Source of the DNA: Polaromonas sp. AET17H-212
GTDB lineage: Bacteria > Pseudomonadota > Gammaproteobacteria > Burkholderiales > Burkholderiaceae_C
Length of the DNA stretch: 64,000 nucleotides
Reading direction: 5' to 3'
Assembly (NCBI RefSeq): GCF_002379085.1
Contig: NZ_NBZW01000001.1
Span: 310,001 to 374,000, forward strand
The stretch's first letter is position 1. Every line of letters begins with the position of its first letter. The notes beneath the pieces were generated by a model, which was given only the letters and a program-made list of their open reading frames with translations, was not told the DNA's origin and searched no databases. Positions 42,422 through 52,961 of this stretch are shown piece after piece. Position numbers and translations under genes: made by a program.

Positions 42422-43576
42422 CTACTCGGGCGCGAAGCCGAAAACAGCACCTGAACGCGTCACCGCGATCAGGATATTGCCGGCCAGCACCGGGGAAGCC
42501 GCCACCGGCGAGCCGTCGGTCACGAGGCGGTTCAGCGAAGAACCGTCCGCACGGGACAACAGGTGCACAAAACCGGCCGAGTCGCCGATGGCGACGGAGC
42601 GGCCCACGACCAGCGGCGCGCTCAGGCTGCGGTAACGCAGGCTGTCCGAGCTCCAGGCGCTCTCGCCGTCGCTGCGGCGCCAGGCCAGCACCTTGCCGTC
42701 GGCTTCGGTGCCAAACACCAGGCTGTCGTCGCCATCGATGCCTTGCGCGCCATTGGCGGGCTTGGTCCACAGCAGGGCGCCGCGCTGGGCATCGACACAG
42801 CCGACGCTGGCCTGGAAAGCCCGGGCGCAGACCGTGTTACCGGTACGGCTCACGGTGCCGACCAGGTCCACCAGGCGCTCCACATCATTGATGCCGCGTG
42901 GCGAGGCAATCGGGGCCTCCCAGCGGATGCTGCCATTAAGCGGATTGAGGCCGGTCAGGCGGCCGGCCAAACCCACCACCAGCGTGTCGCCGACGGCGAG
43001 CATGACACCCGACTGGCGCAGCACCAGAGGCTCGCTGGGGCGCTGCTGGGACCAGAGCTTGCGCCCGGTCTGACCGTCAAAGGCATTGACCGACCGGTCG
43101 GCCGCGAGCACAAACACCCGGCCACCGGCCACAAACGGTGCGGTGAAGGCCTGGGCCGCCAGTTTCTGGCGCCAGATTTCCTTGCCGCCCGACAGGGCCA
43201 CGACTTCGTTGGCCCGCGTGACCACAGCGGCGACCTTGCCGTCACTGCCGACGCCGGCCGCGATCGGTGCGCCGATGCTGGTGCGCCAGAAGTCGCGGCC
43301 ACTGCGCGCGTCCAGCGCCACCACGGTGCCATCGCTGCTTGCGGCCACCACGGTGTCGCCCGAGACGTTCACCTGAAGCGGGAAAGAAATCTCGCCGATA
43401 CGGGCGGTCCAGACCTGTTTGGCCGGTACCAGCGCCACCACCGGCTGCAATTCGGCCGGCTGCGGCTTTTTGACGGAGCTGCTGAACATCGAACACCCCG
43501 CCAGGGATGCTATCAAAAAGATAGCTGCAGGCGCTTTTAACGTGTGGGCCAGAGGCCGAAAAGACTTGAAAATCAC
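42422..43576 (-). CDS. bamB: outer membrane protein assembly factor BamB
   Basis: 384 residues. Lipoprotein (lipobox LAGC, cysteine at residue 28) and eight-bladed PQQ-type beta-propeller with repeated 'VVALDARSGRDFW / VNAFDGQTGRKLW / LTGLNPLNGSIRW' blades. BamB is the scaffold of the BAM complex that inserts outer-membrane beta-barrels. Its ATG overlaps the yfgM stop (ATGA). Remarkably, codons 5-23, nearly the entire signal peptide including AAIFLIAS, coincide with a dispersed 17-bp-core element on the opposite strand. Confidence 0.95.
   Translation of the reverse strand: MIFKSFRPLAHTLKAPAAIFLIASLAGCSMFSSSVKKPQPAELQPVVALVPAKQVWTARIGEISFPLQVNVSGDTVVAASSDGTVVALDARSGRDFWRTSIGAPIAAGVGSDGKVAAVVTRANEVVALSGGKEIWRQKLAAQAFTAPFVAGGRVFVLAADRSVNAFDGQTGRKLWSQQRPSEPLVLRQSGVMLAVGDTLVVGLAGRLTGLNPLNGSIRWEAPIASPRGINDVERLVDLVGTVSRTGNTVCARAFQASVGCVDAQRGALLWTKPANGAQGIDGDDSLVFGTEADGKVLAWRRSDGESAWSSDSLRYRSLSAPLVVGRSVAIGDSAGFVHLLSRADGSSLNRLVTDGSPVAASPVLAGNILIAVTRSGAVFGFAPE
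43509..43562 (+). repeat. dispersed 17-bp-core element, copy 9 (inside bamB signal peptide)
   Basis: Core at 43509-43525, GCTATCAAAAAGATAGC, a 6-bp hairpin, followed by TGCAGGCGC and GTGGGCCAGAGGCC. It lies antisense within the signal-peptide coding part of bamB. Confidence 0.75.
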
Positions 43577-44283
43577 GGCTTGACCTCCGGGGCGGGCGCG
43601 GGAGAAACTGCAGCGGCGGCTGCAGCAGGGGCCAATGCCGCCGACGGGTTCAACCCGAGCGCATTGAGTTTGACTTCGACCAGGCGCCGGTACTCGGTGC
43701 GCTCATCCAGGCCTTTGTAGGCTTTTTCGTATTCGGCGCGGGCTTCGCTTTTCTTGCCTTGTGCGGCGAGGATGTCGCCGCGGCGATCTGCCGCCAGCGC
43801 AACAAAGTCCTTGGGAAAACTGCCGGAAAGCTGCTGCAGGGCCTCGTCGTAGGCTTTGGCTTCCAGCAACAAACCCGCCAGACGCAGCTTGGCAATCGCC
43901 TGGTAACCCTCATCGGCGCTTTTGCCGGCCACCCAGCTCAAGGAGCCCTTGGCGGCATCAATGTTGCCCTTGTCGTAGTAGGTCCTGGCCGCCAGCAGGC
44001 CGGCCTGCTGGGCGAAGGCCGTCCCGGCAAAACGCTCCTTCATGTCGGCCATCGCGCGGTCCAGCCGGCTGGTGTCTCCCGACTGGGCGGCACGCTCGAC
44101 CTCGTCGTACATCATGGCCGCCTTGGCGGCCTGATCACGCTGCCAGTAGTGGTAGCCGTTCCAGGCTGCAAAAGCGCCAAAAATGACAATCAAGCCCCAG
44201 GTGATCAGGTCGCCGTACTGCTTCCAGAAGTGTTTCAGCTCGTCGAGCTGCTCCTGTTCTTCCAAATCGAGATGTTTTGCCAT
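43573..44283 (-). CDS. yfgM: YfgM-family periplasmic tetratricopeptide protein
   Basis: 236 residues. A short cytoplasmic N-terminus (EEQEQLDELKHFWKQYG) precedes one membrane helix (LITWGLIVIFGAFAAWNGYHYW) and a periplasmic TPR-like region (about 45-210). The C-terminus is Ala/Pro-rich. E. coli YfgM associates with the SecYEG translocon and the chaperone PpiD. Location between hisS and bamB is the standard proteobacterial order. The stop overlaps the bamB start. Confidence 0.93.
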   Translation of the reverse strand: MAKHLDLEEQEQLDELKHFWKQYGDLITWGLIVIFGAFAAWNGYHYWQRDQAAKAAMMYDEVERAAQSGDTSRLDRAMADMKERFAGTAFAQQAGLLAARTYYDKGNIDAAKGSLSWVAGKSADEGYQAIAKLRLAGLLLEAKAYDEALQQLSGSFPKDFVALAADRRGDILAAQGKKSEARAEYEKAYKGLDERTEYRRLVEVKLNALGLNPSAALAPAAAAAAVSPAPAPEVKP

Positions 44284-44334
44284 AGAGCTCTGCTGGTTCC
44301 GCCAAATGAATTGTGTTGATTGTAGGGGTCGCTG

Positions 44335-45645
44335 TCAGACGCCGGCCCGCAGGCTGTGCGCCCACAGGGCCACGGTCGCCAGCGGCTGCAGGGTTTGCAC
44401 TTGGGCAGCCTCGACTTTTTCGCCGCGCAGGGGCTTGACGGCCACGCTGCCCTGCGCCAGTTCGACCTCGCCAAAGATCAGGGCGAAGCGGGCGCCGCTG
44501 GCGTCGGCCTTCTTGAACTGGGATTTCATGCTGCCCATGCCGTCTGCGACCGCACCGGCGGCCGCATGCATCTGCACGCTGACACCCAGGGCGCGCAAGG
44601 CCTGCAGGGTTTTCAGCACCACGGGCAAAGCCGAGGTTTCAGGAACTATCGCATAGGCGTCCGGCACCGGCAGGTCCGCGGCCCCGCCCTGCTCCCTGAT
44701 CAGCTCGAGCACCCGCTCCACGCCGAGCGCCCAGCCCACGGCCGGCGCGGCCTTGCCACCGATCTGCTCGATCAGGTAGTCGTAACGGCCACCGCCGCAA
44801 ATCGTGCCCTGCGCGCCCAGGCTGTCGGTGATGAACTCGAACACCGTGAGGTTGTAGTAGTCCATGCCACGCACCAGCCGCGGGTTGATGCTGTAGGCGA
44901 TGCCGTTGGCCTCGAGAATGGCCTTGACGCTGCTGAAATGCGCCAGTGATGCCTCGCCCAGGAAATCAATCAGCCGCGGCGCGCCCTCCACCAGGGCCTG
45001 CATTTTCGGATTTTTGGTGTCCAGGATGCGCAGCGGATTGCTGTGCAGCCGGCGTTTGGCCTCTTCGTCGAGCTGGTCGGCATTGGTTTCGAAATAGCCG
45101 ATCAGCGCCGCGCGGTGCTGCCTGCGTTCGTCGGGCTGTCCCAGGCTGTTGAGCTCCAGCCGCACGTCCTTCAAGCCCAGTTCTTTCCACAAGGCATCGG
45201 CCAGCAGGATCAGCTCGGCGTCGACTTCGGCGCCGGGAAAGCCCAGCGCTTCGGCACCGATCTGGTGAAACTGCCGGTAACGGCCGCGTTGCGGGCGCTC
45301 GTGCCGGAACATCGGGCCCATGTAATACAGGCGCTTGCCACCGTCGTAAAGCATGCTGTGCTCGGCCACGGCCCGGACCACACCGGCGGTGTTTTCGGGC
45401 CGCAGGGTCAGGGCTTCGCCGTTGAGCCTGTCCTCGAACGAGTACATCTCTTTTTCGACAATATCGGTCACCTCGCCGAGGCCGCGCACAAACAGCGCCG
45501 TCGGCTCGACGATGGGCGTGCGGATGTTGCGGTAGGCATAACGCGCCATCAGCGCACGCACCTTGTCCTCCAGCCATTCCCAGCGCGCCGAATCAGGCGG
45601 CAATATGTCGTTCATGCCTTTGACGGCAGTCAGTTTTTCAGCCAT
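44335..45645 (-). CDS. hisS: histidyl-tRNA synthetase
   Basis: 436 residues, class II aminoacyl-tRNA synthetase. Motifs: [20 protein letters not shown] near the N-terminus, motif 2 [23 protein letters not shown] (in part [14 protein letters not shown]), the histidine-specific [15 protein letters not shown] and [13 protein letters not shown]. Motif 3 is [15 protein letters not shown]. The C-terminal anticodon-binding domain runs from about 340 to 435. A 51-bp gap separates it from yfgM and 11 bp from ispG. Confidence 0.97.
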   Translation of the reverse strand: MAEKLTAVKGMNDILPPDSARWEWLEDKVRALMARYAYRNIRTPIVEPTALFVRGLGEVTDIVEKEMYSFEDRLNGEALTLRPENTAGVVRAVAEHSMLYDGGKRLYYMGPMFRHERPQRGRYRQFHQIGAEALGFPGAEVDAELILLADALWKELGLKDVRLELNSLGQPDERRQHRAALIGYFETNADQLDEEAKRRLHSNPLRILDTKNPKMQALVEGAPRLIDFLGEASLAHFSSVKAILEANGIAYSINPRLVRGMDYYNLTVFEFITDSLGAQGTICGGGRYDYLIEQIGGKAAPAVGWALGVERVLELIREQGGAADLPVPDAYAIVPETSALPVVLKTLQALRALGVSVQMHAAAGAVADGMGSMKSQFKKADASGARFALIFGEVELAQGSVAVKPLRGEKVEAAQVQTLQPLATVALWAHSLRAGV

Positions 45646-45656
45646 GGAATCTTTGT

Positions 45657-46931
45657 TTAAGCGACCTGGGCGACGGCTGGCGTGCCAAAGCGCTTTTCAA
45701 TGTAGTTTTCGACAATGACCCGGAATTCCTGCGCGATCTGGTCGCCGCGCAGCGTCACCGCTTTTTCGCCGTCAATATAGACCGGTGCGGCCGGTGCTTC
45801 GCCCGAGCCCGGCAGGCTGATGCCGATGTCGGCATGTTTGCTCTCGCCCGGTCCGTTGACGATGCAGCCCATCACCGCGACCTTGAGTTTCTCCACGCCG
45901 GGATAGCGGGCTCGCCATACCGGCATCTGGGCGCGCAGGAAATCGTCGATTTCCTTGGTCAGTTCCTGGAAAGTGGTGCTGGTCGTGCGGCCGCAGCCGG
46001 GACAGGCCGTGACGCTAGGCACAAAGCTGCGCAGGCCCAGCGCCTGCAGGATTTCGGAGGCGATCAGCACCTCTTGCGTGCGCGCTTCACCGGGCTGCGG
46101 CGTCAGCGAGACACGGATGGTGTCGCCGATGCCTTCCTGCAGCAGGATCGACAGCGCGGCGGCGGACGCCACCGTGCCCTTGGTACCCATGCCGGCTTCG
46201 GTCAGGCCGAGGTGCAGCGCGTAACGCGAGCGGTTTGACAGTTCACGGTAGACCGAGATCAGGTCCTGCACGCCGCTGACCTTGCAGGACAGGATGATCT
46301 GATTTCGGTCCATGCCCATCTGTTCGGCCAGTTCGGCCGAGCCGATGGCCGAGGTGATCAGCGCCTCGTACATCACCTGTTTCGCGTCCCAAGGCTGGTC
46401 GCGCCGGCTGTTCTCGTCCATCAGGGCGGCCAGCAGTTCCTGGTCCAGGCTGCCCCAGTTGACACCAATGCGCACCGGCTTGTTCCAGCGGACCGCCGCT
46501 TCTATCATCTGCCCGAACTGCCGGTCGTGTTTGTCGCCCTTGCCCACGTTGCCGGGGTTGATGCGGTACTTGGACAGCGCCTCGGCACAAGCCGGGTAGT
46601 CGGTCAGCAGCCGGTGGCCGTTGTAATGGAAGTCGCCGATCAGCGGCACGTCGATGCCCATGCGGTCGAGCTGCTCGCGGATATAGGGCACCTGCGCCGC
46701 AGCTTCCGGCGTATTGACGGTGATGCGGACCATTTCCGAGCCGGCAATGGCCAGTTCCTTGACCTGGATGGCTGTGCCGATCGCGTCCACCGTGTCGGTG
46801 TTGGTCATGGACTGCACACGCACGGGCGCATCGCCACCCACGGTGACCACACGCGAACCCCAGACCACACGCGCCTGGGACGACAGGCGCGCCTTGGGCG
46901 CGGCCGACTCCACGGGAAAACATGCTGCCAC
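45657..46931 (-). CDS. ispG: 4-hydroxy-3-methylbut-2-enyl diphosphate synthase
   Basis: 424 residues (GTG start at 46931 overlapping the rodZ stop by one base). Penultimate enzyme of the MEP isoprenoid pathway, a [4Fe-4S] reductase. The TIM-barrel N-terminal part includes [13 protein letters not shown]. The cluster cysteines are in [10 protein letters not shown] (two) and [18 protein letters not shown] (one), near the C-terminus. Its position between rodZ and hisS is conserved across Gammaproteobacteria and Betaproteobacteria. Confidence 0.96.
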   Translation of the reverse strand: MAACFPVESAAPKARLSSQARVVWGSRVVTVGGDAPVRVQSMTNTDTVDAIGTAIQVKELAIAGSEMVRITVNTPEAAAQVPYIREQLDRMGIDVPLIGDFHYNGHRLLTDYPACAEALSKYRINPGNVGKGDKHDRQFGQMIEAAVRWNKPVRIGVNWGSLDQELLAALMDENSRRDQPWDAKQVMYEALITSAIGSAELAEQMGMDRNQIILSCKVSGVQDLISVYRELSNRSRYALHLGLTEAGMGTKGTVASAAALSILLQEGIGDTIRVSLTPQPGEARTQEVLIASEILQALGLRSFVPSVTACPGCGRTTSTTFQELTKEIDDFLRAQMPVWRARYPGVEKLKVAVMGCIVNGPGESKHADIGISLPGSGEAPAAPVYIDGEKAVTLRGDQIAQEFRVIVENYIEKRFGTPAVAQVA

Positions 46932-47953
46932 TACTTCACCTCGAAACGTGCAACGTTGTCTTTGCTCACGGAAACCAGGTCAAAGGCCTTGCCCCGCACT
47001 TCGACTTGCGTCGCATCGACCCGACCCACCACGGCCGCCAGCGGCAGCACGCCTGATGCCCCGGCTTCCTCGCCGGCAGCCAGGGTACGGCGCAAAACCA
47101 CCGTGCCTTTGGCATCGGTGACTTCGACCCAGGACGCCCCTTTGGCCTTGAACACGATGATGCCGGCCGCTGCGGACGGCACGGTCACCGCCGCCGGCGT
47201 GGCGGGTACCGCCATGGCCACCGACACAGCGACGGGCATGGGCAGCGGCGCGACCGTGGACAGCTGCGGTGCCAGCGCCGGGGCGGCTGCAGCCACCCCC
47301 GCAGAGGCAGACGGCTGGGCCGCGCTGTCGGCCACGGCGGGTTTGTCCATTTCCAGCAATTCGGTCTTGGCCATGGCCACCCCGGACAGCGCGCCCAACG
47401 GGACCGCAGGTGTGTCGCCAACGGCAGGTGAAGGCGACGCCGATTGGCTGGCGATGCCGGACTGCTGGACGGCTGGCAGGAAGATCAGGACCAGGGCACC
47501 CAGCACCAGCAGCAAGCCCGCCAGAACGGCTGGCCGGGAGATCTGCGCCAGCAGGGAGGGACCAGGTCCGTCACCAGGGGAGCGGAACGGGGCGTTGATG
47601 GGCGCACTCTGCTGCCCGAGAGTGGGCTTGCCGGTTTGCGGCAACAGCGCCAGCACCTGAGCCGTATCGATCTTGAGGGTGCGGCAGACGCTTGCCGCCA
47701 GCGCCCGGACAAAGACGGCGTCCGGCAACAGGTCCAGCCTGTCGGCCTCCAGCGCTTCGAGCTTTTTGACCGGTACCTTCAAGGCCACCGCCAATGCCGC
47801 GATGTGCAGGCTTGCGGCCTCGCGCGCCTGCCGGATCAGGGAACCGGCACTGACCGCAGGCCCGGCATCTGCCTGGTCTTGCAGGGCGTGGGGCGGCAAG
47901 TCTTGCTGCGCCAGTGCAGCGCTGCCTGGCAGCCGGCCGTCAGCGTCAGTCAT
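46931..47953 (-). CDS. rodZ: cytoskeletal protein RodZ
   Basis: 340 residues. N-terminal helix-turn-helix domain (about 38-105: [20 protein letters not shown], then [17 protein letters not shown]) that in RodZ binds MreB. One membrane helix follows ([20 protein letters not shown]), then an Ala/Pro/Ser-rich periplasmic linker and a C-terminal DUF4115 beta domain ([19 protein letters not shown]). RodZ helps maintain rod shape. It overlaps pilW by 8 bp and ispG by 1 bp, so the three are tightly coupled. Confidence 0.92.
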   Translation of the reverse strand: MTDADGRLPGSAALAQQDLPPHALQDQADAGPAVSAGSLIRQAREAASLHIAALAVALKVPVKKLEALEADRLDLLPDAVFVRALAASVCRTLKIDTAQVLALLPQTGKPTLGQQSAPINAPFRSPGDGPGPSLLAQISRPAVLAGLLLVLGALVLIFLPAVQQSGIASQSASPSPAVGDTPAVPLGALSGVAMAKTELLEMDKPAVADSAAQPSASAGVAAAAPALAPQLSTVAPLPMPVAVSVAMAVPATPAAVTVPSAAAGIIVFKAKGASWVEVTDAKGTVVLRRTLAAGEEAGASGVLPLAAVVGRVDATQVEVRGKAFDLVSVSKDNVARFEVK

Positions 47954-48758
47954 TGAAGGCTCCTCTTTCGTAAGCTGCGGCCTCGCGTGACTGGCCGAAG
48001 CGTTTTTTCAGCTGATCGGCCAGCTGCAGCATCGCTTCGCGGCTGCCCAGCCTGCGCTCCACCTTCACCCCCAGCCACAACGTTTCGGCATTGGCCAGAT
48101 CGCTGTTGTTCAAGCGGCGGATGTAAAACTGCGCGCGTACCAGGTCCCCGCGCTCGAAAAGCAGGCCCGCCAGGTTGTAGCCGGTGACCGGGTTGCCGGC
48201 GTCCAGCTCATAGGACTGCAGCAGGCTGCGCTCGCCCTCCGCTTTCTGCCCTGCCCGCACCTGACACAGCCCCTGCGTCATCAGTGTTTTGGCCTGGCCG
48301 CTGTACTGGGGCGTGGCGATGGCCCGCGCGAACAGTGCGGCCGATTCGCTGTGGCGGTTTTGCTGGCAGAGCAGCCAGCCATAGTTGTGCAGCACGTCGC
48401 CGTCCCGTGGATTGAGCGCCATGGCCCGGCGAAAACTGTCCTCGGCGAGCGCATTGTCATTCATGCGCATGTAGACCAGGCCGCGCAGGTTGTGGGCATC
48501 GGCATAGGTCGGGTCGGTCACCAGCGCCTGCTTGAGTTCGTCGAGGGCGACGTTGGTCTGCCCCTGCTGAAAATAGTTGGCAGCCAGCTCCAGGCGGATG
48601 CGCGCGCGTTTGCGCACGTCCGGCTCGTCCGACTCCGTCATGATTTCCCCGCGCCCGCTCGTGGCGCCCGGGGCGGAACCCGGTTTGCCGGCACAGCCGG
48701 CGAGCAGCACAGCCGCCCAGCAGACAGACATCAACAGGACATTGCGGACACGCTTCAT
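47946..48758 (-). CDS. pilW: type IV pilus biogenesis/stability protein PilW (PilF)
   Basis: 270 residues. Lipoprotein with lipobox LAGC (cysteine at residue 22) and a TPR superhelix of about six repeats ([40 protein letters not shown]). PilF/PilW is the pilotin that brings the secretin PilQ to the outer membrane. No other pilus genes are in the window, but the rlmN-pilW-rodZ-ispG order is conserved. Its start overlaps the rlmN stop (ATGA). Confidence 0.93.
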   Translation of the reverse strand: MKRVRNVLLMSVCWAAVLLAGCAGKPGSAPGATSGRGEIMTESDEPDVRKRARIRLELAANYFQQGQTNVALDELKQALVTDPTYADAHNLRGLVYMRMNDNALAEDSFRRAMALNPRDGDVLHNYGWLLCQQNRHSESAALFARAIATPQYSGQAKTLMTQGLCQVRAGQKAEGERSLLQSYELDAGNPVTGYNLAGLLFERGDLVRAQFYIRRLNNSDLANAETLWLGVKVERRLGSREAMLQLADQLKKRFGQSREAAAYERGAFND

Positions 48759-49900
48759 ACACCGACCTCTCTGGAGACTATCTTGATGCCCTTGAGCATA
48801 CCTTGCCGCTGCGTGGCCATGCGCTGCTGGACACCGGTGCGGTCCTGCACATCGCCGGCGAGCTGGCCGCAGGCGGCATCGATGTCGTCGCCCCGGGTTT
48901 TTCGCACGGTGGTCACGATGCCGGCATCCATCAGGATTTTGGCGAAAGCCAGCACCTGCGGCATGTCGGAGCGCTTCAAGCCGGAGGCCGGAAACGGATT
49001 GAAGGGGATCAGGTTGAACTTGCAGGCCAGGCCTTGCAGCGAATGCCGGCGCATCAATTCCACCAGCATGCGCGCATGTTCGGGCTGGTCATTGACGCCG
49101 TCGAGCATGCAGTATTCAAAGGTGATGAAGTCCCGGGGTGCCGCGGCCTGGTAACGCGTGCAGGCCTCGAGCAGCTCAGCGATCGGGTATTTTTTGTTCA
49201 GCGGCACCAGGTTGCTGCGCAGCTCGTCTTCCGGCGCATGCAGCGACACCGCCAGCGCGACCGGGCAATCCTGCGCCAGGCGGTCCATCATGGGAACGAC
49301 GCCCGAGGTCGAGACGGTCACGCGCCGGCGCGAAAGGCCATAGGCATGGTCGTCCAGCATCACGCGCAGGGCCGGCAGCAGTTGCGCGAAATTTTGCAGC
49401 GGCTCGCCCATGCCCATCATCACCACATTGGAAATGACACGCTCGGTTTTACCAAGGTGCTTGCGCAGAAAGTGTTCGGCATACCAGAGCTGGCCGATGA
49501 TCTCGGCCGTTGTCAGGTTGCGGCTGAAGCCCTGATGTCCGGTGGAACAAAAACGACAGCCGACGGCGCAGCCAGCCTGCGAAGAAATGCAAAGCGTGCC
49601 GCGGTCGGTCTCGGGAATAAAAACGGTTTCAATGACATCGCCGGCACCGACGTCGAACAGCCACTTGATGGTGCCGTCGGCAGAATCGTGGCGCGAAACC
49701 ACCTTCAGGCTCTGGATGTGAGCGGAAGCGGGAAGTTTTTCCCGCAGCGACTTCGCCAGATCGGTCATCTGGCCAAAATCGGTCGCGCCCTTCTGGTGGA
49801 TCCAGCGAAAAAGCTGGGTGGCCCGGAAACGTTTTTCTCCGAGCCCTTCGCAAAAGGCCGCCAGCCCTTCCAGATCGTAATCAAGCAGGTTGGCGGTCAT
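48755..49900 (-). CDS. rlmN: dual-specificity RNA methyltransferase RlmN
   Basis: 381 residues, radical-SAM enzyme that methylates C2 of adenosine 2503 in 23S rRNA and A37 of some tRNAs. The Fe-S cluster motif is CAVGCRFC in [16 protein letters not shown], with the conserved SQAGC before it. The second catalytic cysteine lies near the C-terminus in [10 protein letters not shown]. The N-terminal accessory domain has [18 protein letters not shown]. It follows ndk by 18 bp. Confidence 0.97.
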   Translation of the reverse strand: MTANLLDYDLEGLAAFCEGLGEKRFRATQLFRWIHQKGATDFGQMTDLAKSLREKLPASAHIQSLKVVSRHDSADGTIKWLFDVGAGDVIETVFIPETDRGTLCISSQAGCAVGCRFCSTGHQGFSRNLTTAEIIGQLWYAEHFLRKHLGKTERVISNVVMMGMGEPLQNFAQLLPALRVMLDDHAYGLSRRRVTVSTSGVVPMMDRLAQDCPVALAVSLHAPEDELRSNLVPLNKKYPIAELLEACTRYQAAAPRDFITFEYCMLDGVNDQPEHARMLVELMRRHSLQGLACKFNLIPFNPFPASGLKRSDMPQVLAFAKILMDAGIVTTVRKTRGDDIDAACGQLAGDVQDRTGVQQRMATQRQGMLKGIKIVSREVGV

Positions 49901-49918
49901 TGCGGGAAGCTTGCGCTT

Positions 49919-50344
49919 TTAGCGCGAATAGATGTTCATGCCCGCGAAGAAGAAGCTGATCTCCACCTGGGCAGTTTCGACGGCGTCGGAGCCATGCACG
50001 GCATTGGCATCGATGCTGTCGGCGAAATCGGCGCGAATGGTACCGGCGGCGGCTTTCTTCGGATCCGTCGCACCCATCAGGTCGCGGTGTTTCAGGATCG
50101 CGTTTTCGCCTTCCAGGGCGGAAATCATGACCGGGCCGGAAATCATGAACTCAACCAGATCCTTGAAGAAAGGACGCTCTTTATGCACGGCATAAAAGGC
50201 TTCGGCTTCGCCGCGCGACAGATGCGCCATCCGCGCAGCAACCACCTTCAGGCCGGCAGCCTCAAAGCGCGCATAAATTTGACCAATGACATTTTTTGCC
50301 ACGGCATCGGGTTTGATGATGGAGAGGGTGCGTTCGATCGCCAT
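49919..50344 (-). CDS. ndk: nucleoside diphosphate kinase
   Basis: 141 residues. It transfers the gamma-phosphate of ATP to other NDPs via phospho-His117 in [20 protein letters not shown], the family signature. The N-terminus [18 protein letters not shown] is also diagnostic. It is the first gene of the long run toward purA, so the promoter for much of that run may lie just upstream, where an AT-rich inverted repeat is seen. Confidence 0.98.
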   Translation of the reverse strand: MAIERTLSIIKPDAVAKNVIGQIYARFEAAGLKVVAARMAHLSRGEAEAFYAVHKERPFFKDLVEFMISGPVMISALEGENAILKHRDLMGATDPKKAAAGTIRADFADSIDANAVHGSDAVETAQVEISFFFAGMNIYSR

Positions 50345-50373
50345 GAGATTTCCTTAACCTTGATTTTCTGGGA

Positions 50374-50392
50374 TTTATTCAAATCGAATAAA
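50374..50392. promoter_or_regulatory. AT-rich inverted repeat upstream of ndk
   Basis: Arms TTTATTC (50374-50380) and GAATAAA (50386-50392) separated by 5 bp, in the 112-bp gap between rluB and ndk, 30 bp before the ndk start. It may include the promoter or be a regulator site. Confidence 0.4.
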
Positions 50393-50456
50393 GCCTCTGA
50401 TTTTAACCCGCGGACAATGGCCCTTGGGCAAAAGAGCGTCTGGACGCGCCGGGGAG

Positions 50457-52157
50457 TCAGCGATTTCCGCCGCGGTTGCCGCCCCCGCTGCGATTTCCGC
50501 CGCGGTTTCCACCGCCACCGCCACCGCCACCTCCGCCGCTGCGCCGTGGGCCCGAAGCACCGCCGCCGCCCGTACCGCTCCCCGCACGACGTTGGCCCTG
50601 GCCCGGCGCCTGCCGCTGGCGGGTAAAGGTTTCCGCACCGATATAACCAAACGAGGTCTTCATCGGGTCGGGCTGCGCTCCGCCAGGGCCCTTGTCACCG
50701 CGGTTGTCACGGTCGCCGCCCCGGTCGTCGCGGCGTTTCGGGCCCTGCCCGCCGGTGTTGCCGCCAAACTTGCCAGGCGGGCCGGAGCGGGGACCGGCGC
50801 CGGGGTTGCCCCCGTTGCCGCGCCCGCCCTTGGCGCCACGGCGACGGTTGGCGTCGCGTGGCGCTTCGTTGCGATTCAGGGGTGGCTGAAGGTCCAGCGG
50901 ATCATGGCCGGCCTCATCGCCATGATCGCCTTGCTCGGTCGTCCGGCTTTTTTCCGGCATGACCTGCGCATCCGGTGCCCGGTTGGCGCCGTTGTCGGGC
51001 CGTCCCCGTCCGCCGCGTGGGCGGTCGTTGCGGCGCGGCCCGCGCCCTGGCCGGCCCTCGCCGGAGCCGGCTTCCCCGCCCGCCCCGGCTTCCCCGGTGC
51101 TCCTGTTGGCGCCACGCGGATCGGCACGGGCCTCTGAGCGTCCGACAGCGTTGGTCAGCGCATCGATATCGCGTTCGTCGAGTTCGACAAAGGCGCCGCG
51201 CTTGAGACCGCGCGGCAGCACCACCGCACCGTAACGGATGCGGATCAGGCGGCTGACAGCGTGACCCACGGCTTCGAACATGCGGCGCACCTCGCGGTTG
51301 CGACCTTCTGAAATCGTCACGCGGTACCAACAGTTGGCGCCCTCGCCGCCGCCGGCTTCAATCGTGCTGAACTGGGCCAGGCCGTCGTCGAGCTGCACGC
51401 CGTCGAGCAAGCGCTTTTTCTCCTCGTTGTTCAGCGCGCCCAGCACACGCACCGCGTACTCTCGCTCCAGACCAAAACGGGGATGCATGAGTTTGTTGGC
51501 GAGTTCACCGGAACTGGTCAGCAGCAAAAGTCCCTCGGTGTTCAGGTCGAGCCGGCCCACCGATTGCCACTTGCCCTGGAACAGCTTGGGCAGACGGCGA
51601 AACACCGTCGGCCGGTTTTGCGGATCGTCATGCGATACCACCTCACCGGCAGGCTTGTGGTAGGCGATGACCCGCGGCGGCGGCGGGTCGATGCGCACGC
51701 GGATCGGCTTGCCGTTGACCTTGACGGTGTCGCCAAACTGGATGCGCTGGCCAATGTGAGCCGGTTCACCATTGACGGAAATCCGGCCTTCCAAAATCAG
51801 CTGCTCCATTTCCAGCCGGGAACCAAGTCCCGCCTGCGCCAGCACCTTGTGCAGTTTGGGCGTTTCCGGCTGGGGCAGCAGCACGCGCTTGGGAAGCTCA
51901 AGCGCCACGTCTTCTTCTTCATCGGCATCGAACTGGCCGGTCACCACGTCTTCAAAACGGGCCAGCGCCGGCGTCACCGGCGCCGCGCGCTCGGGCCTGC
52001 CCGGCACCACATTGGCCGCATCGCCAGCAGGCGGCACCCCGATTGCTATCAAATCAGGAGCTGGCTGCGCAGCTGAATCGGGGGCTGGCGGCACAATGGG
52101 CTCATCAACCTGGGAGGTGGGAGCGGTGGCCGGAGGCGGATTGTCTTTTTGATTCAT
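50457..52157 (-). CDS. rluB: 23S rRNA pseudouridine synthase RluB with long disordered tail
   Basis: 566 residues; the enzyme makes pseudouridine 2605 in 23S rRNA. After about 80 variable residues an S4 RNA-binding domain (about 85-145: [20 protein letters not shown]) precedes the RsuA-type catalytic domain (about 155-325) with the active Asp in [14 protein letters not shown]. The last 240 residues are Arg/Gly/Asp-rich and presumably disordered, ending in [11 protein letters not shown], with one conserved-looking island [17 protein letters not shown] near residue 500. A dispersed element encodes APDLIAI in the N-terminal extension (residues 33-39). scpB lies 10 bp upstream. Confidence 0.95.
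   Translation of the reverse strand: MNQKDNPPPATAPTSQVDEPIVPPAPDSAAQPAPDLIAIGVPPAGDAANVVPGRPERAAPVTPALARFEDVVTGQFDADEEEDVALELPKRVLLPQPETPKLHKVLAQAGLGSRLEMEQLILEGRISVNGEPAHIGQRIQFGDTVKVNGKPIRVRIDPPPPRVIAYHKPAGEVVSHDDPQNRPTVFRRLPKLFQGKWQSVGRLDLNTEGLLLLTSSGELANKLMHPRFGLEREYAVRVLGALNNEEKKRLLDGVQLDDGLAQFSTIEAGGGEGANCWYRVTISEGRNREVRRMFEAVGHAVSRLIRIRYGAVVLPRGLKRGAFVELDERDIDALTNAVGRSEARADPRGANRSTGEAGAGGEAGSGEGRPGRGPRRNDRPRGGRGRPDNGANRAPDAQVMPEKSRTTEQGDHGDEAGHDPLDLQPPLNRNEAPRDANRRRGAKGGRGNGGNPGAGPRSGPPGKFGGNTGGQGPKRRDDRGGDRDNRGDKGPGGAQPDPMKTSFGYIGAETFTRQRQAPGQGQRRAGSGTGGGGASGPRRSGGGGGGGGGGNRGGNRSGGGNRGGNR
52045..52098 (+). repeat. dispersed 17-bp-core element, copy 10 (inside rluB)
   Basis: Core at 52045-52061, GCTATCAAATCAGGAGC, followed by TGGCTGCGC and CGGGGGCTGGCGG. 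It is read antisense in frame by rluB as APDLIAI. Confidence 0.7.
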
Positions 52158-52167
52158 GCGTTTGCGT

Positions 52168-52857
52168 TCAGGCGTTGGGATCGGTGGCCGTGAGGCTGGT
52201 TAACGGAGCGTCCTGCGAATGGCCGGCATCCGCCGCATCGGAAAGTTCTGCGACCGGCAAGCCGGCCGGCCCGGGCGTCGCCTCGTCGCCGGCCACAGCC
52301 GCGGACATGCCAAACTCGATCTGATCGAGCATGGACGCCTGCGCCGCCGTGGCGTCCATGACCGGCAACTGGTCCAGCGACTCCAGTCCCAGATCGTCGA
52401 GAAACTGCCGCGTCGTGGCATACAGCCCCGGCCGCCCGACAGTTTCGCGGTGGCCGATGACCTCGACCCAACCGCGGTCCTCGAGCTGCTTCAGAAGCAT
52501 GCTGTTGATGGTCACGCCCCGGATGTCTTCCATGTCGCCGCGTGTCACCGGCTGGCGGTAGGCAATGATGGCCAGCGTCTCCAGCGTGGCACGGGTGTAG
52601 CGCGGCGGTTTTTCAGGGTGCAGGCGATCGAGGTACTCGCGCATCTGCGGCCGGCTCTGGAAACGCCAGCCGGTCGCGACATGCACCAGCTCCACCCCCC
52701 GCCCGGACCAGTCGTTTTGCAGATCCTCCAGCAGGAGCTTGAGGGTGTCGGCGGTCAGTGCCCCGTTGAACAAAACACCCATCTCACGCAAAGGCAGCGG
52801 CTGCTGCGCGCAAATAAGTGCCGTTTCGAGGACGCGCTTGGCATCCGTCGTATTCAT
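52168..52857 (-). CDS. scpB: segregation and condensation protein ScpB
   Basis: 229 residues, two winged-helix domains. The N-terminus is [21 protein letters not shown] and the second domain contains [27 protein letters not shown], the diagnostic ScpB stretch. ScpB dimers join ScpA and SMC in chromosome condensation. scpA is not in this window. The C-terminal 55 residues are low-complexity. The scpB-rluB order is common to many bacteria. Confidence 0.95.
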   Translation of the reverse strand: MNTTDAKRVLETALICAQQPLPLREMGVLFNGALTADTLKLLLEDLQNDWSGRGVELVHVATGWRFQSRPQMREYLDRLHPEKPPRYTRATLETLAIIAYRQPVTRGDMEDIRGVTINSMLLKQLEDRGWVEVIGHRETVGRPGLYATTRQFLDDLGLESLDQLPVMDATAAQASMLDQIEFGMSAAVAGDEATPGPAGLPVAELSDAADAGHSQDAPLTSLTATDPNA

Positions 52858-52961
52858 GGTCTTGGTTCCGAAATGATTCGAGATAAAGGCGCCTGGCGGC
52901 GCAGTTCACATTCATGCGCAACCACAACATCTGGGCGCGCCATGCGGCGGGTAGCAGAAAA

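Noticed and set aside
50424-51137. Long plus-strand open frame opposite rluB with Ala/Arg/Pro-rich product
   Set aside because: Antisense shadow of the GC-rich, Gly/Arg-coding tail of RluB; low-complexity in every frame.
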